Below, one piece after another: positions 8,540-17,818 of a DNA stretch of 64,000 bases. Origin of the DNA: Chitinophagaceae bacterium. GTDB taxonomy: Bacteria > Bacteroidota > Bacteroidia > Chitinophagales > Chitinophagaceae. Below the pieces are notes generated by a model. That model was not told the DNA's origin and made no database searches. It was given only the letters and a program-made list of their open reading frames with translations. The position numbers and the translations under genes were made by a program. Positions within the stretch are counted from its first letter, which is position 1. Every line of letters starts with the position of its first letter. The stretch spans positions 1,798,001 through 1,862,000 of the forward strand of contig JADJLJ010000001.1 in assembly GCA_016710165.1 (NCBI GenBank), in the 5' to 3' direction.

Positions 8540-11500
8540 TTAAACAGAGGTTTTTACATGTTCAAGGGGGATCGATATCACAATTTCTGATCCCTGGCCG
8601 GGTTTACTTTTTATCTCATAGGTTCCGCCAATCAGCAAACTGCGTTCTTTTATTCCCAGTAAACCCAGTGTTTTTTTGCCCTTTATCGAGTTTACATCAA
8701 ACCCCACCCCATTATCACGTATGCTAAAGTACAAACTTTTATCATCGCTTTCCAGGGTGGCGTTTACCTGTGAAGCCCCTGCATGGCGGGCAATATTGGT
8801 CAGCACTTCCTGGTATATGCGGAACAGGGCCGTTGCGGCATGCGGCACTACCGAAATATCACCCGCCTCATTGGTAAATACCACTTTAGTTCCCGAACGC
8901 TTTTCAAATTCCTCGCTCTGCCATTCCAGGGCAGCCAGCAGGCCAAGGTCATCCAGGATACTTGGCCGCAGGTCGGTAGCAATTTTACGGACGGTGGCAA
9001 TGGTGGAATTAACCAGTTCAATGCTGTCCTTCATCTTCTTATTGATCTCCCCGTCGGTACTTTGTATTTTTCGGTTCAGCCAGTGCATGTCCATTTTAAG
9101 CCCGGTAAGCTGCTGCCCCAGTTCGTCGTGTATCTCCCTGGCAATATTCGTCCGTTCATCTTCCCGGATGCTTTGCAGGTTGGATGCCAGCTGGCGGATC
9201 TCTTCATAGGATTTTTGCAGGAGTACCTTTGCCTTGTGCTGCTCGGTCACGTCATGCGATAACCCCAGCCACACCATCCGGCCCTCGTACATGATCTGGT
9301 GGCTGTATGTTTCCACATGGATGACGGTACCGTCCTTCTTTTTGTGGCGCCAGGCCCGCACGTTAATGACATCCGGTTTCATCTTAGCCACTTCCTTTAA
9401 AAAGTCGCTCACATCTTCTTCGGGACGTAACTGCTTTGTACTCAGTTGCAGGAACTCCTCCCTGGAGTATCCATACTGTTTGATGGCTGCTTCATTTACA
9501 TCAATGATCCTCAGATCGGGTATGGTCACCATCCACATCGGCAATGGATTATTGTAAAACAACAGCCGGTATTTCTGTTCAGAAAGATGCAGTTCCTCCA
9601 TTGATTTCTTCCTTTCGGTTATGTCTTCTGCATACCCGTACTCTATTTTACCGCCCCCGGCATCCTGAACCACATTCGTCTTGGCCGAGATCCACCGTAT
9701 CTCACCATCGGGCCTTACAATACGGTATGAAATATTTATTTTGCGTGTATTGCCTATATTTTTATGCGCTTCCTCCAGAACCGCCTTATCACCAGGGTGT
9801 ACCGAGTTGATGAAATCGGCTGGGTTTTTATAAAGGTCTTCGCATTTCAATCCCCAGATGGTTTCATACGACGGGCTTATATAAAGCGTCTGGTATGTTT
9901 CCAGGTCATTCACCCAGTACACTCCCGAAATATTCTCTACCAGGTTTTGAAAGAGTTTTCTTGATCTCAATATCTCCGCTTCTGCTTTCTTACGTTCGGT
10001 GATATCAATGATGCTTCCCCGGATGAGCACCTTATCTTTGGAGGGTAACCGCACCAGCCATACTTCGCAGGGTATTGTGTTCCCCTTGGCATCGCAATGC
10101 GTCCATTCAAAAACAGGTTTTTCTCCCTGGACGGCCTTTGTGATATATGCAAGTGCCGCTTCCGGAGATGGCCGCCCGTCGGGCTGGTATGCAGGACTTA
10201 CCTGTACCGGGCCGATCTTCAGGAGTTCTTCCTTCGGGATCCCAAAGAGCTTTGCGGCGCTTTCACTTACACTCACAAAATTTCCATTTTCCACGTCAAA
10301 CACAACCAGTGCCTCCGGGGCGTTCTCAACCAGCACCCGGTAACGTTCTTCACTTTCCCGTATGGCTTTTGCGGCATCTTCCTTTTCCGAAATATCAAAT
10401 CCAACACCCATCATGCATGGTTCTCCTTGGTATTCTATTGCCAGGCCCGTGAAGTAATAAGGAATGATCTCTTTGTTTTTCAGCAACAGGTTTACTTCCA
10501 CACTGTCTTCTCCTGCTGCAAATACATTCCTCACTTTTGACCGCATCAACTCCTGGTCTTCTTCTTTAAAAAAGGTCATGGGATGCATGCGGGCGAATTC
10601 ATTGGCAGTATAACCGGTCACGGTCTCAAAATTCTTATTCCACCGCAAAAATTTCCCTTCTTTATTGAACAGGTAAAATACACCGGGCAGGCTGTTGATG
10701 ATGGTATCGGAAAGTTCCTTTTCCTTCAAGATCTGCTTTTCACTATGTTCCCTGTCGGTAACGTCCTGCATGGCTCCCAATATCCGCTGGGGCCTGCCAT
10801 CTGCACCATATTTGATATAGGCCCGGTCATAAAATGTCCGGTATTCACCGGTTGCTGTTTTAAAATGGAACTCCTCCGCTATGGAGTGCTCAGATCTTCC
10901 GATGGCATCCTGGAGCCTTTTTACAATCCCATCCCTTTCGTCCGGGTGGATCCGCTGGATGAACATTTGAAAATCGATCTTCGCATTTACAGAATCAAAC
11001 CCATATAAACTGTATAATTTTTTATTCCCCCACGTTTCATTCTTTGTAAAATCATGGTCCCATACGGCATCGTTGGTGGCCTGTGCAATGATCTCAAACC
11101 GCTCATTGGATTTTTGTATCTCCTCTTCTGCATTTTTCCTGTCCGTGATATCCTTGCTGGTTATGATAAAGCCGGCAACAGCCCCCTCCTTATCCTTTAA
11201 GGCATTGATACTGCTCAATAAGTGGGTTTTACGTTTTGTTTTGGGCTGAATGAAATCAAATTCCCCCCTCCAGCGCCCGTTCGTGTACACCTGCCTGAAA
11301 ACCTCCTCATTGCTGGTTCCCGGGTATTCAAATGTTACCAGTTCGGGTATCCTTTTTCCCAATGCTTCTTCCGGTGTAAATCCATACAGTTCTTCACAGG
11401 CCTTGTTCCAGCTTACGATGTGGCGGTTAATATCGAGCGAAGTGACGGCATCGGTCACGCTTTCCAGCAGGCGGGCCTGGTACCGCAATGTATCTTCACT

Positions 11501-13165
11501 TTTTTTGCGTTCTGAAATGTCCCGTATAAAGCCGATCAGTGTATGCGTGGTGGCCATTTTCGAATTCACTTCAATATCCAGCGCCGTGCCATCCTTTTTC
11601 AACAACCTCCGTTCATACAACAAGGCCTTGCCCTGCATCAGTTCTTTGAACCGGAGGGGGTTTAAATCTGTATCCTCTGCCGGTAAAAATTTGATGATAT
11701 GTTGCCCAAGCACTTCGGCTTCACTGTACCCGCTCATAGCGCAGAGGCTCTTATTCACTTCCAGGATATTACCGTCGAGGTCGGTGATCACTATCCCATC
11801 CGATGCCTGTTCAATAAGGGTCCGGTATTTTTCCTCACTTACCTTAACCAGCAACTCTGCTTTTTTCATCGCCGTGATATCGATCACGCTGGTAAGCCAG
11901 TTTGTGCTGTTTACCAGGTCCAGGCGTTCAATTGAGAGCAGCACGGTAAAAGGTTCTCCTTCCCTGGACAGGATCTCTGTTTCATAATTCCGGAGCTGGC
12001 CTTCTGCATCCAGTATCCTTTCTATCTCCTGGCTTACCGCTTCCCTTTTTTCCACGTTGATCCTGCTTATCAGGCCTGCTTCATCGGAGGTTTTACCGAT
12101 CAGTTCACCGGGTGTTGTTCCCAAAATAGCTGCATAAGGCCTGTTGATGTCCAGTATCCTGAAATCCTTGTCGTAAACGGCAAAACCAACCACGTTGGAA
12201 TGAAAGGCCTTTAAAAACCTTTCGTCACTTTCTTTCAGTTGCCGGGTACGCACTTTAACAAGCTCATCGAGTTTTTGGGGTCGTATCGCAACGGTATAAA
12301 CAAATGCACCGCCAAGCAGGGATACAAGCACTCCCAGCACCGCAAGCAGAACAATATCCCCATAGGCCTTGTACGGCCGGGATGGTGCCAGCGATAATTT
12401 CCATTCAGCATTACGCACATTTACTGATACCGAAGAGCTGCTTTTAAATTCCTTGCGGTATGGTAAAAAGAACTCTTCCTTCTTTGTATCGGGATTCAGT
12501 TTGGAAAGTTGAAAGTAATAACCGTTGCTTCCGGATGTATCGATACCTGCCGCCTTAAGCAGGGTGGGCATTTTTATTACAACGGCCGAAAAACCCCAGA
12601 AATCATTGTTCCGGAAAACCGGCAGCCTGCCTACCACACCCATACCACCCTGCCTGAGTTCAAAAGGCCCGGCAAAATACAGTTCCTTTTTTTCGATGGC
12701 CTTCAATGCTTCTTTATTTCTTGACGGGTCCTTTAAAATATCATACCCGATCACATTTTCATTACCCTTTAATGGATATACATACCGTATCACCCCGCCG
12801 GGCACCAGCTGCAACGCATCGATATCAATACCTGCCTTGAACAACTGGACTGCCACCGAATCAAAGTTTTTAACCGATCCGTCACTGTCAATGAAAAAAG
12901 AAAGCGTTTTGGTGGCCGATAAACTGTATGCCAGTGTTTGCTGGAGTTTGTCGCGGCTGGCATTCAATATCTCATACGCTTCATCATTCTTTGCTTCCTT
13001 CAGGATCGTATAACGCTGGTAAATAAGAATACTGAATAGGATGGCCAGGATGACAAATGCCAGGATACCCAGCCTGACGGGTTTATTCAATCCCAAATCA
13101 GTTTTACCAGGATAACCAGGTAACCCGCTTTCCACCTGCCTGCTGTTTGTTTTTTTGTCTGTCAT
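8540..13165 (-). CDS. CHASE-domain sensor histidine kinase with eight PAS domains
   Basis: The 1541-residue protein has a membrane helix near residues 33-52, an extracytoplasmic CHASE-like domain (about 55-260), and a second helix (about 270-295). Eight successive PAS/PAC units follow, each opening with an (S/R)xERF/KYRxL-like segment and closing with ITERKK- or ITDRKN-type linkers. It ends in a HisKA_3 dimerisation domain with phospho-His1346 in AREIHDELGQQL and a HATPase_c domain (DNGVGF, GLLGIKER). It probably integrates a small extracellular ligand with several redox, light or metabolite inputs and signals to the NarL-type regulator encoded 9 bp downstream. Ligands cannot be predicted. 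Confidence 0.93.
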   Translation of the reverse strand: MTDKKTNSRQVESGLPGYPGKTDLGLNKPVRLGILAFVILAILFSILIYQRYTILKEAKNDEAYEILNASRDKLQQTLAYSLSATKTLSFFIDSDGSVKNFDSVAVQLFKAGIDIDALQLVPGGVIRYVYPLKGNENVIGYDILKDPSRNKEALKAIEKKELYFAGPFELRQGGMGVVGRLPVFRNNDFWGFSAVVIKMPTLLKAAGIDTSGSNGYYFQLSKLNPDTKKEEFFLPYRKEFKSSSSVSVNVRNAEWKLSLAPSRPYKAYGDIVLLAVLGVLVSLLGGAFVYTVAIRPQKLDELVKVRTRQLKESDERFLKAFHSNVVGFAVYDKDFRILDINRPYAAILGTTPGELIGKTSDEAGLISRINVEKREAVSQEIERILDAEGQLRNYETEILSREGEPFTVLLSIERLDLVNSTNWLTSVIDITAMKKAELLVKVSEEKYRTLIEQASDGIVITDLDGNILEVNKSLCAMSGYSEAEVLGQHIIKFLPAEDTDLNPLRFKELMQGKALLYERRLLKKDGTALDIEVNSKMATTHTLIGFIRDISERKKSEDTLRYQARLLESVTDAVTSLDINRHIVSWNKACEELYGFTPEEALGKRIPELVTFEYPGTSNEEVFRQVYTNGRWRGEFDFIQPKTKRKTHLLSSINALKDKEGAVAGFIITSKDITDRKNAEEEIQKSNERFEIIAQATNDAVWDHDFTKNETWGNKKLYSLYGFDSVNAKIDFQMFIQRIHPDERDGIVKRLQDAIGRSEHSIAEEFHFKTATGEYRTFYDRAYIKYGADGRPQRILGAMQDVTDREHSEKQILKEKELSDTIINSLPGVFYLFNKEGKFLRWNKNFETVTGYTANEFARMHPMTFFKEEDQELMRSKVRNVFAAGEDSVEVNLLLKNKEIIPYYFTGLAIEYQGEPCMMGVGFDISEKEDAAKAIRESEERYRVLVENAPEALVVFDVENGNFVSVSESAAKLFGIPKEELLKIGPVQVSPAYQPDGRPSPEAALAYITKAVQGEKPVFEWTHCDAKGNTIPCEVWLVRLPSKDKVLIRGSIIDITERKKAEAEILRSRKLFQNLVENISGVYWVNDLETYQTLYISPSYETIWGLKCEDLYKNPADFINSVHPGDKAVLEEAHKNIGNTRKINISYRIVRPDGEIRWISAKTNVVQDAGGGKIEYGYAEDITERKKSMEELHLSEQKYRLLFYNNPLPMWMVTIPDLRIIDVNEAAIKQYGYSREEFLQLSTKQLRPEEDVSDFLKEVAKMKPDVINVRAWRHKKKDGTVIHVETYSHQIMYEGRMVWLGLSHDVTEQHKAKVLLQKSYEEIRQLASNLQSIREDERTNIAREIHDELGQQLTGLKMDMHWLNRKIQSTDGEINKKMKDSIELVNSTIATVRKIATDLRPSILDDLGLLAALEWQSEEFEKRSGTKVVFTNEAGDISVVPHAATALFRIYQEVLTNIARHAGASQVNATLESDDKSLYFSIRDNGVGFDVNSIKGKKTLGLLGIKERSLLIGGTYEIKSKPGQGSEIVISIPLEHVKTSV

Positions 13166-13523
13166 TTCTTTCTGAGGGCATGCAAAGCAACTGAATTTTC
13201 AGTTACCAACAAGATGAATTAACGGGAACGGGTTTCATTACCTATCCTTTTATGAACCTGCCGGTTTTGCTGTAAACTAAATTTAACTGAAAAACCAGGG
13301 CCGTCATTTTTTTTCTACCTAAAATAAATGCGTATTACTATAACAGCACCCGGGATAACAGGATGCCTTTTTTTGATTTTTTTTTTTGCTTTTGCCGGCA
13401 AGGATAACCGTAAGACCGGGTATGCGTAATGCCGTAACCCGGTATTCCTTTTACAGAAGCGCTTTAAATACCATGGCCTGTTTTGCAGAAGATGGTCCTG
13501 GAACAACAATGACCCCCTGGGAT
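13166..13523. other. Intergenic region with no gene seen
   Basis: These 358 bases lie between the start of the histidine kinase gene and the terminator of the sulfur operon. They contain poly-A/T runs near 13370-13390 but no supported ORF, palindrome of the local Crp/Fnr type or exact TAnnTTTG element. The kinase promoter must lie here but was not identified. Confidence 0.5.
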
Positions 13524-13554
13524 AAAAAAGAACCCGGGAATACCGGGGGTTTTT
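13524..13554 (-). terminator. Intrinsic terminator of the sulfur operon
   Basis: On the minus strand, AACCCCCGG, a TATT loop and CCCGGGTT form an imperfect GC-rich hairpin (13531-13552) followed directly by CTTTTTTA. It lies 16 bp after the stop of the Crp/Fnr gene, so it marks the 3' end of the long minus-strand operon. Confidence 0.8.
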
Positions 13555-13569
13555 ATGAGCAACGGTATA

Positions 13570-14205
13570 TCAACCCAGCGAGGGGAGCAGTTTTATCTCA
13601 TTGCGGTAAAGAATGATCTTCTTATCGTTCTCCAGTTGCTTAAGCAGCCGGGATACCACTACCCTTGAGGTAGCGAGGTCATCGGCGATCTGGTAATGTG
13701 ATGCTTTTACCACACTGGAGCCGGTAAGCCGTTGCTTTTCTTTCAGGTAAGCGATGAGTCGTTCATCCAGTTTATGAAAAGCAATGCTCTCGATGGAACG
13801 CAGCAATTCCAGGAAACGTTCATTAAAACTGCGCATGATATAACTCTTCCAGCTGGGATATTTGCAAAGCCATTCTTCCAGTTTGATGTGGGGAATAGCG
13901 ATCAGTTCCACATCGTCTTCCGCAATGGCCTTTACCTCGCTCTTCTTGGCTTCCATGCAGCAACTGTATGCCATGGAACAGCTTTCGTTGCTCGACAGGT
14001 AATACAGCAATATCTCTTTTCCTGTTTCATCCATGCGGAACACTTTGATGGTTCCCTTGAGGATGATCGGCATCATGCGGATGTATTTGCCATAGTCCAT
14101 GATGAGATCCCCTTCACTGAATTGCTTTATTTCTCCGAACTGGTACATTTCCTTTACCAGTTCGGGTTCAAAGATTGCGCTAAAACTGAGCTTGTCCTGC
14201 ATCAT
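13570..14205 (-). CDS. Crp/Fnr-family transcriptional regulator, last gene of the sulfur operon
   Basis: The 211-residue protein has an N-terminal cyclic-nucleotide-binding-like beta barrel (about 10-120), a dimerisation helix (about 125-150) and a C-terminal helix-turn-helix (about 165-205). The recognition helix reads TSRVVVSRLLKQLE; CRP and FNR carry Glu where Val follows the first Arg. Three cysteines cluster near residues 77-88 (ESCSMAYSCC), a possible redox or sulfur-sensing site, although no FNR-type 4Fe-4S Cys pattern is visible. It sits 3 bp after the porin gene and is the natural candidate for the GTAAC-N4-GTTAC sites found upstream of this operon and seven other local promoters; that link is inference. 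Confidence 0.92.
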   Translation of the reverse strand: MMQDKLSFSAIFEPELVKEMYQFGEIKQFSEGDLIMDYGKYIRMMPIILKGTIKVFRMDETGKEILLYYLSSNESCSMAYSCCMEAKKSEVKAIAEDDVELIAIPHIKLEEWLCKYPSWKSYIMRSFNERFLELLRSIESIAFHKLDERLIAYLKEKQRLTGSSVVKASHYQIADDLATSRVVVSRLLKQLENDKKIILYRNEIKLLPSLG

Positions 14206-14208
14206 GTT

Positions 14209-15630
14209 TTAAAAGTGATAGTTCAGTACAAAATTATACAGAATCATATTCACTTTATTAAATTCATATTTTGGGTTATTGTAAGTCTCACCACTCCTTA
14301 ATTTCGCCACAACCAACAGCTGGGCATCGAGGCCCTTTAAAAAACCCCCGAATGCATAGCGGGCATCTGCATTTACCTGTGTGTAGGAAGGTAATCCATA
14401 TTTATTTAACCGGTAATTCCGCACATCCGGCAAATGGTAATACCCTGCTGCCAAGGATGTCTTTATCCCCGTACCGGGTATATGGTAATTAACCTTTGCC
14501 ATAACAGCATGTGCATCACCAAAGCCTTCATTGCGTTCGCGGGGTAAAAAAGTAAAGAAGGGTTCCCGGCCCCATTCCCGGGGCATTAAATAGCGGCCAT
14601 TACCTGTAATGCGGTTGTAGTTGAGCGTAGCTTCCCAGGTTTTATTTTTCCAGCCTGCTTTTGCCCCAAAGCTGATGGAACCGCTTCCTTTTTCAAAATA
14701 GGTCTTGGCAGCATCTGCATTCCCGCCATTGTTTATCGCATCCTGTTTTATGAACTGTGCAGCGGCAATGATCAAACTGCCATTCTTTTGCGGAAATACC
14801 AGGTCAGCCTGTACCATGGCCGTATTAAAAACATTATCTGTAAAAATATCCCAGGCCTGCAGTTTTAAATTTTCATGGGCCTTTACCTGTATCCCAACCA
14901 GGCCCACCACTTTACTGTTGATATTCTGATTGTACATTGCTTTTGTTCCATCTACATTCACCCCGGTTGAATAAACACCCAATGACTCCCCGATCCCAAA
15001 CCATGCAGTGGTTCCCCGGGGGGAAAGCGCATAGAGCAGGCCGCCTTCTGCTTTTATTTTTTTGGCATCGTCAAATTCCATCCAGATGCCTTCCACGGCG
15101 GTAGGCCTCATCCTGCCATCCTGTAAATTAATAAAGGGTGTATTCAGTAATTGCCGGCCAAAAGTGACGGAAGCATTTTTATACTGGTACTTTAAATAGA
15201 ATTCCTCCAGCCTGTCTATATTCTTCTTATTGCCCGGGTCACGCACATCAAACAATACTGCTTCATAACGGTTGAACTGGCCGGTTACCGTATCTGCCTT
15301 TGAAAGATCGGATGAGCCGATATTAAACGTATAAAAGCCGCTGACCGCAAACCGGAACCCGTGAAAGCGGGCTGTTTCGTACCGGATACCACCCCCTGCT
15401 GCATTGGCAAAATAATCGGTAAGGCCGGCCTTATTATCGGTGGCCATAAAAAAATACCTGAAGTGACCGTTGAAATGGCCTCTTTTAAAGGCAGACAATA
15501 TGGACGTAGTGTCCACTGCCTGGACCTGTTTGCCTTTATACATATCTGGTTTTTCCGAAACCTCCTGGTGCTGTGCCGATACACTGCTCCCTGCAAGCAA
15601 CATCCATGATGCTACCAGTATCTTTTTCAT
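14209..15630 (-). CDS. OprD-like outer-membrane porin
   Basis: The 473-residue protein has a signal peptide ending near SSVSAQ and alternating hydrophobic/polar strands throughout, with a terminal aromatic residue (NYHF) as in outer-membrane beta barrels. The N-terminal GHFRYFFMATDN...YFANAAGGGIRYET segment and overall strand pattern resemble OprD-type substrate-specific porins. Inside the sulfur operon it would let small anions such as thiosulfate or other sulfur compounds through the outer membrane; the substrate is inferred from context only. It lies 22 bp after the DsrE gene and 3 bp before the regulator gene. Confidence 0.8.
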   Translation of the reverse strand: MKKILVASWMLLAGSSVSAQHQEVSEKPDMYKGKQVQAVDTTSILSAFKRGHFNGHFRYFFMATDNKAGLTDYFANAAGGGIRYETARFHGFRFAVSGFYTFNIGSSDLSKADTVTGQFNRYEAVLFDVRDPGNKKNIDRLEEFYLKYQYKNASVTFGRQLLNTPFINLQDGRMRPTAVEGIWMEFDDAKKIKAEGGLLYALSPRGTTAWFGIGESLGVYSTGVNVDGTKAMYNQNINSKVVGLVGIQVKAHENLKLQAWDIFTDNVFNTAMVQADLVFPQKNGSLIIAAAQFIKQDAINNGGNADAAKTYFEKGSGSISFGAKAGWKNKTWEATLNYNRITGNGRYLMPREWGREPFFTFLPRERNEGFGDAHAVMAKVNYHIPGTGIKTSLAAGYYHLPDVRNYRLNKYGLPSYTQVNADARYAFGGFLKGLDAQLLVVAKLRSGETYNNPKYEFNKVNMILYNFVLNYHF

Positions 15631-15652
15631 CTTACGTTAAATTTTACGGAAA

Positions 15653-16102
15653 CTAAAACCCTGATTTAATATAACTCCATCCCTGCTCCTGCTTTGTTAC
15701 GATCTCAACAATACCTGCTTTAACAAAGCCGGCTTCGGGTATGATCTTTTCTTTCGGTATGTTCCTTTCACTCATGGAAAATTCACAGGCCACGAATTCA
15801 ACACCCTTCATTTTCATTTGCTGTATTTTTTCCTGCGCTACTGTTTTGCCAATGACCAGCATGCTTAACCCCGGGCCATGACATACCACTTCTATTTTAG
15901 TTCCCGGGGCAACCGTAGTAATGTTATTCAACTGTTTCATCAGTGCCTTGTGGGCTAACGTATCATCAATGCTAAGTTGAAAAACAATTTTATGCTGCTG
16001 GTTTCCCGCAGTCATTGACCCGGAGGAAGGAACCTGTGCTGTTACTGTTTGAATGGCATTGGCCATCATAAGGACCACGAGTGCTGAAAATATTCTTTTC
16101 AT
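15653..16102 (-). CDS. Periplasmic DsrE-family protein
   Basis: This 149-residue protein carries a signal peptide (cut near TVTA-Q23) and one DsrE-like domain. The conserved cysteine at the expected DsrE active position is Cys106 in the FVACEFSM motif; a second Cys74 lies in the VVCHGPG loop. DsrE-type proteins carry sulfane sulfur as persulfide. The export signal suggests handling of sulfur in the periplasm, next to the SoxB-like enzyme encoded 16 bp upstream. Confidence 0.85.
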   Translation of the reverse strand: MKRIFSALVVLMMANAIQTVTAQVPSSGSMTAGNQQHKIVFQLSIDDTLAHKALMKQLNNITTVAPGTKIEVVCHGPGLSMLVIGKTVAQEKIQQMKMKGVEFVACEFSMSERNIPKEKIIPEAGFVKAGIVEIVTKQEQGWSYIKSGF

Positions 16103-16118
16103 TTGTTTGTTTTTTTAT

Positions 16119-17810
16119 TTAATGAAACCGGTAATCCACCCCGGTCACCTGCGTAAGCAGTGTTTGCGGTGCATCCAGGATATCGGCATTTTCGGGCGGC
16201 ACGGGCGTAACCGGTGAATTGACCGCCAGGTAATCCCTCATCACCGAATGCAGGGTATGGTTGGTGTTCTTTGCATTGGATACATTCCTCATCCGGCAAA
16301 GCATATCACTGGGATCCCCATCCCGTTCACAGGCACATATCCTGTATGTTTTATCCAGGTCAAGTGCGGTGGTTTCCACGTTCACAGACTGCACCCTTTT
16401 ACCCTTTTCCGCAAAAGCATTGAACGTCACTTTCATTCCTTTGAATTTTATGGCCCAGCCACCAAAACGTTCAGAAGCATCTTTTGCAAATACATTGTGC
16501 AGTTCACTTTCCAGCCAGTCGTGAATTTGTTTACCGGTCACCATCCCGGTCCGCACCGTGCTGTCAACCGGGAGCATGTCATAAATAAAGCCTTCCGTGA
16601 TGGGAATGTTCCCGGTATGGTCGGGTGTGGTACGCGGCGGACAAAACCGGAAACCATTCGACAATACTATATCCACATCCGGTTCCTTCCACTTTAATGC
16701 ATCCAGTATCATGGTATCAATGGGGTTTTCCACCACAAAATACCGGTACAGGGGTATGGTGCTGTAACCTACCACCGAATAAATATCCTTTTCAAATGGC
16801 TTTTCATTCTCTTTGATCAAAGCGGTCATTTCAGCGGATGGCCCGAATCTGCCTGCCGCTATTTCCACCAGTTCGTATTTGTCTTTGATCACCTTGCCGT
16901 TTTGAATGGTAAGATCCAGTTTACCTACAAATGAACCAAAAGCACCGGGTTCCACCACCTTGCTGTACGTACACTGAATGGGTTTACGAACCCTTTCATG
17001 CGTATCGCCGCCAAGGATGTAATCAACCCCTTTGCACTCTTCTGAATTTGCCAGGTGGATCTGTTGTGATAATCCTAAATGGGCCACTATCAAAACATAA
17101 GCGCATTGCTCCTGGTTACGTAATACATCCACGTAATGTGCCAGGTTCTCTTCGGGCTTGGTGTAAATGATGCCTTTGCTGTAATTGGGTGATTGGCGCA
17201 AGGGAACCAGTGGGTCGGTATATCCCAGGAAACCGATCTTTACGCCCTTGATATTCCAGATATAATAGGGAGGAAAGATCAGTTCCCCCTTTTTATTATC
17301 GCCCAGGTCGTGATACATATTGGCACAAACCTTCGGTGCATTCAATGAGCCCAACAGGGTCTGCATGGCCTTTTTATAATAAATGACCTCCCAGTTCCCG
17401 GGAAGATAGAGGTCGTAACCCAGTGCATTTAAAAGGGGCACCATTGCCTTGCCGGTGGTTTTAACCGATAGTTCACTTCCCTGGAACATGTCGCCGGTAT
17501 CAATTAAAAAAGAATGGGGATTCTTCTTTCTTTCTTTATGCAGGTAAGTAGCCAGGTGTGCGTACCCGCCAGTTTTACGGAATACGGCTTTGTCATTTTC
17601 CCAGAATAATTCATCGTGCGGATGCACCTGGCAGTGCACATCGGTGGTTTGCAGAATGGAAACGGTAAATGGTTTTTCATCCCCGGGTTCTTCATCGCTC
17701 TCCTTTTTGCCGGCTGTTCCGGCCATGGAAAGAATGGGTGTTGAAGCGAGCAATCCTGCCCCGCCAAGGGTGCTTAACTTTTTAATGAAATCTCGTCGCT
17801 GGTTTTTCAT
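16119..17810 (-). CDS. soxB-like: SoxB-like Tat-exported metallohydrolase
   Basis: SoxB hydrolyses the terminal sulfonate from a SoxY-bound thiosulfonate in periplasmic thiosulfate oxidation, using two Mn ions. This 563-residue protein has a twin-arginine signal (QRRDFIKK), a metallophosphoesterase domain with TTDVH near residue 57, LIDTGDMFQGS (102-112), GNWE (138-141; ordinary 5'-nucleotidases have GNHE, SoxB has GNWE), VAHLG and GGDTHE, and a 5'-nucleotidase-type C-terminal domain with LSNGFRF. ATG 17810 gives the clean Tat signal; another ATG at 17819 overlaps the previous stop. No soxY or soxZ is in the window, so its substrate carrier is unknown. Confidence 0.82.
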   Translation of the reverse strand: MKNQRRDFIKKLSTLGGAGLLASTPILSMAGTAGKKESDEEPGDEKPFTVSILQTTDVHCQVHPHDELFWENDKAVFRKTGGYAHLATYLHKERKKNPHSFLIDTGDMFQGSELSVKTTGKAMVPLLNALGYDLYLPGNWEVIYYKKAMQTLLGSLNAPKVCANMYHDLGDNKKGELIFPPYYIWNIKGVKIGFLGYTDPLVPLRQSPNYSKGIIYTKPEENLAHYVDVLRNQEQCAYVLIVAHLGLSQQIHLANSEECKGVDYILGGDTHERVRKPIQCTYSKVVEPGAFGSFVGKLDLTIQNGKVIKDKYELVEIAAGRFGPSAEMTALIKENEKPFEKDIYSVVGYSTIPLYRYFVVENPIDTMILDALKWKEPDVDIVLSNGFRFCPPRTTPDHTGNIPITEGFIYDMLPVDSTVRTGMVTGKQIHDWLESELHNVFAKDASERFGGWAIKFKGMKVTFNAFAEKGKRVQSVNVETTALDLDKTYRICACERDGDPSDMLCRMRNVSNAKNTNHTLHSVMRDYLAVNSPVTPVPPENADILDAPQTLLTQVTGVDYRFH

Positions 17811-17818
17811 ATGCCACA

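Noticed and set aside
8676..9262. Long open frames on the plus strand inside the histidine kinase gene
   Set aside because: They run antisense to the kinase with no recognisable protein families, poor codon patterns and no promoter; they are shadows of the real gene.
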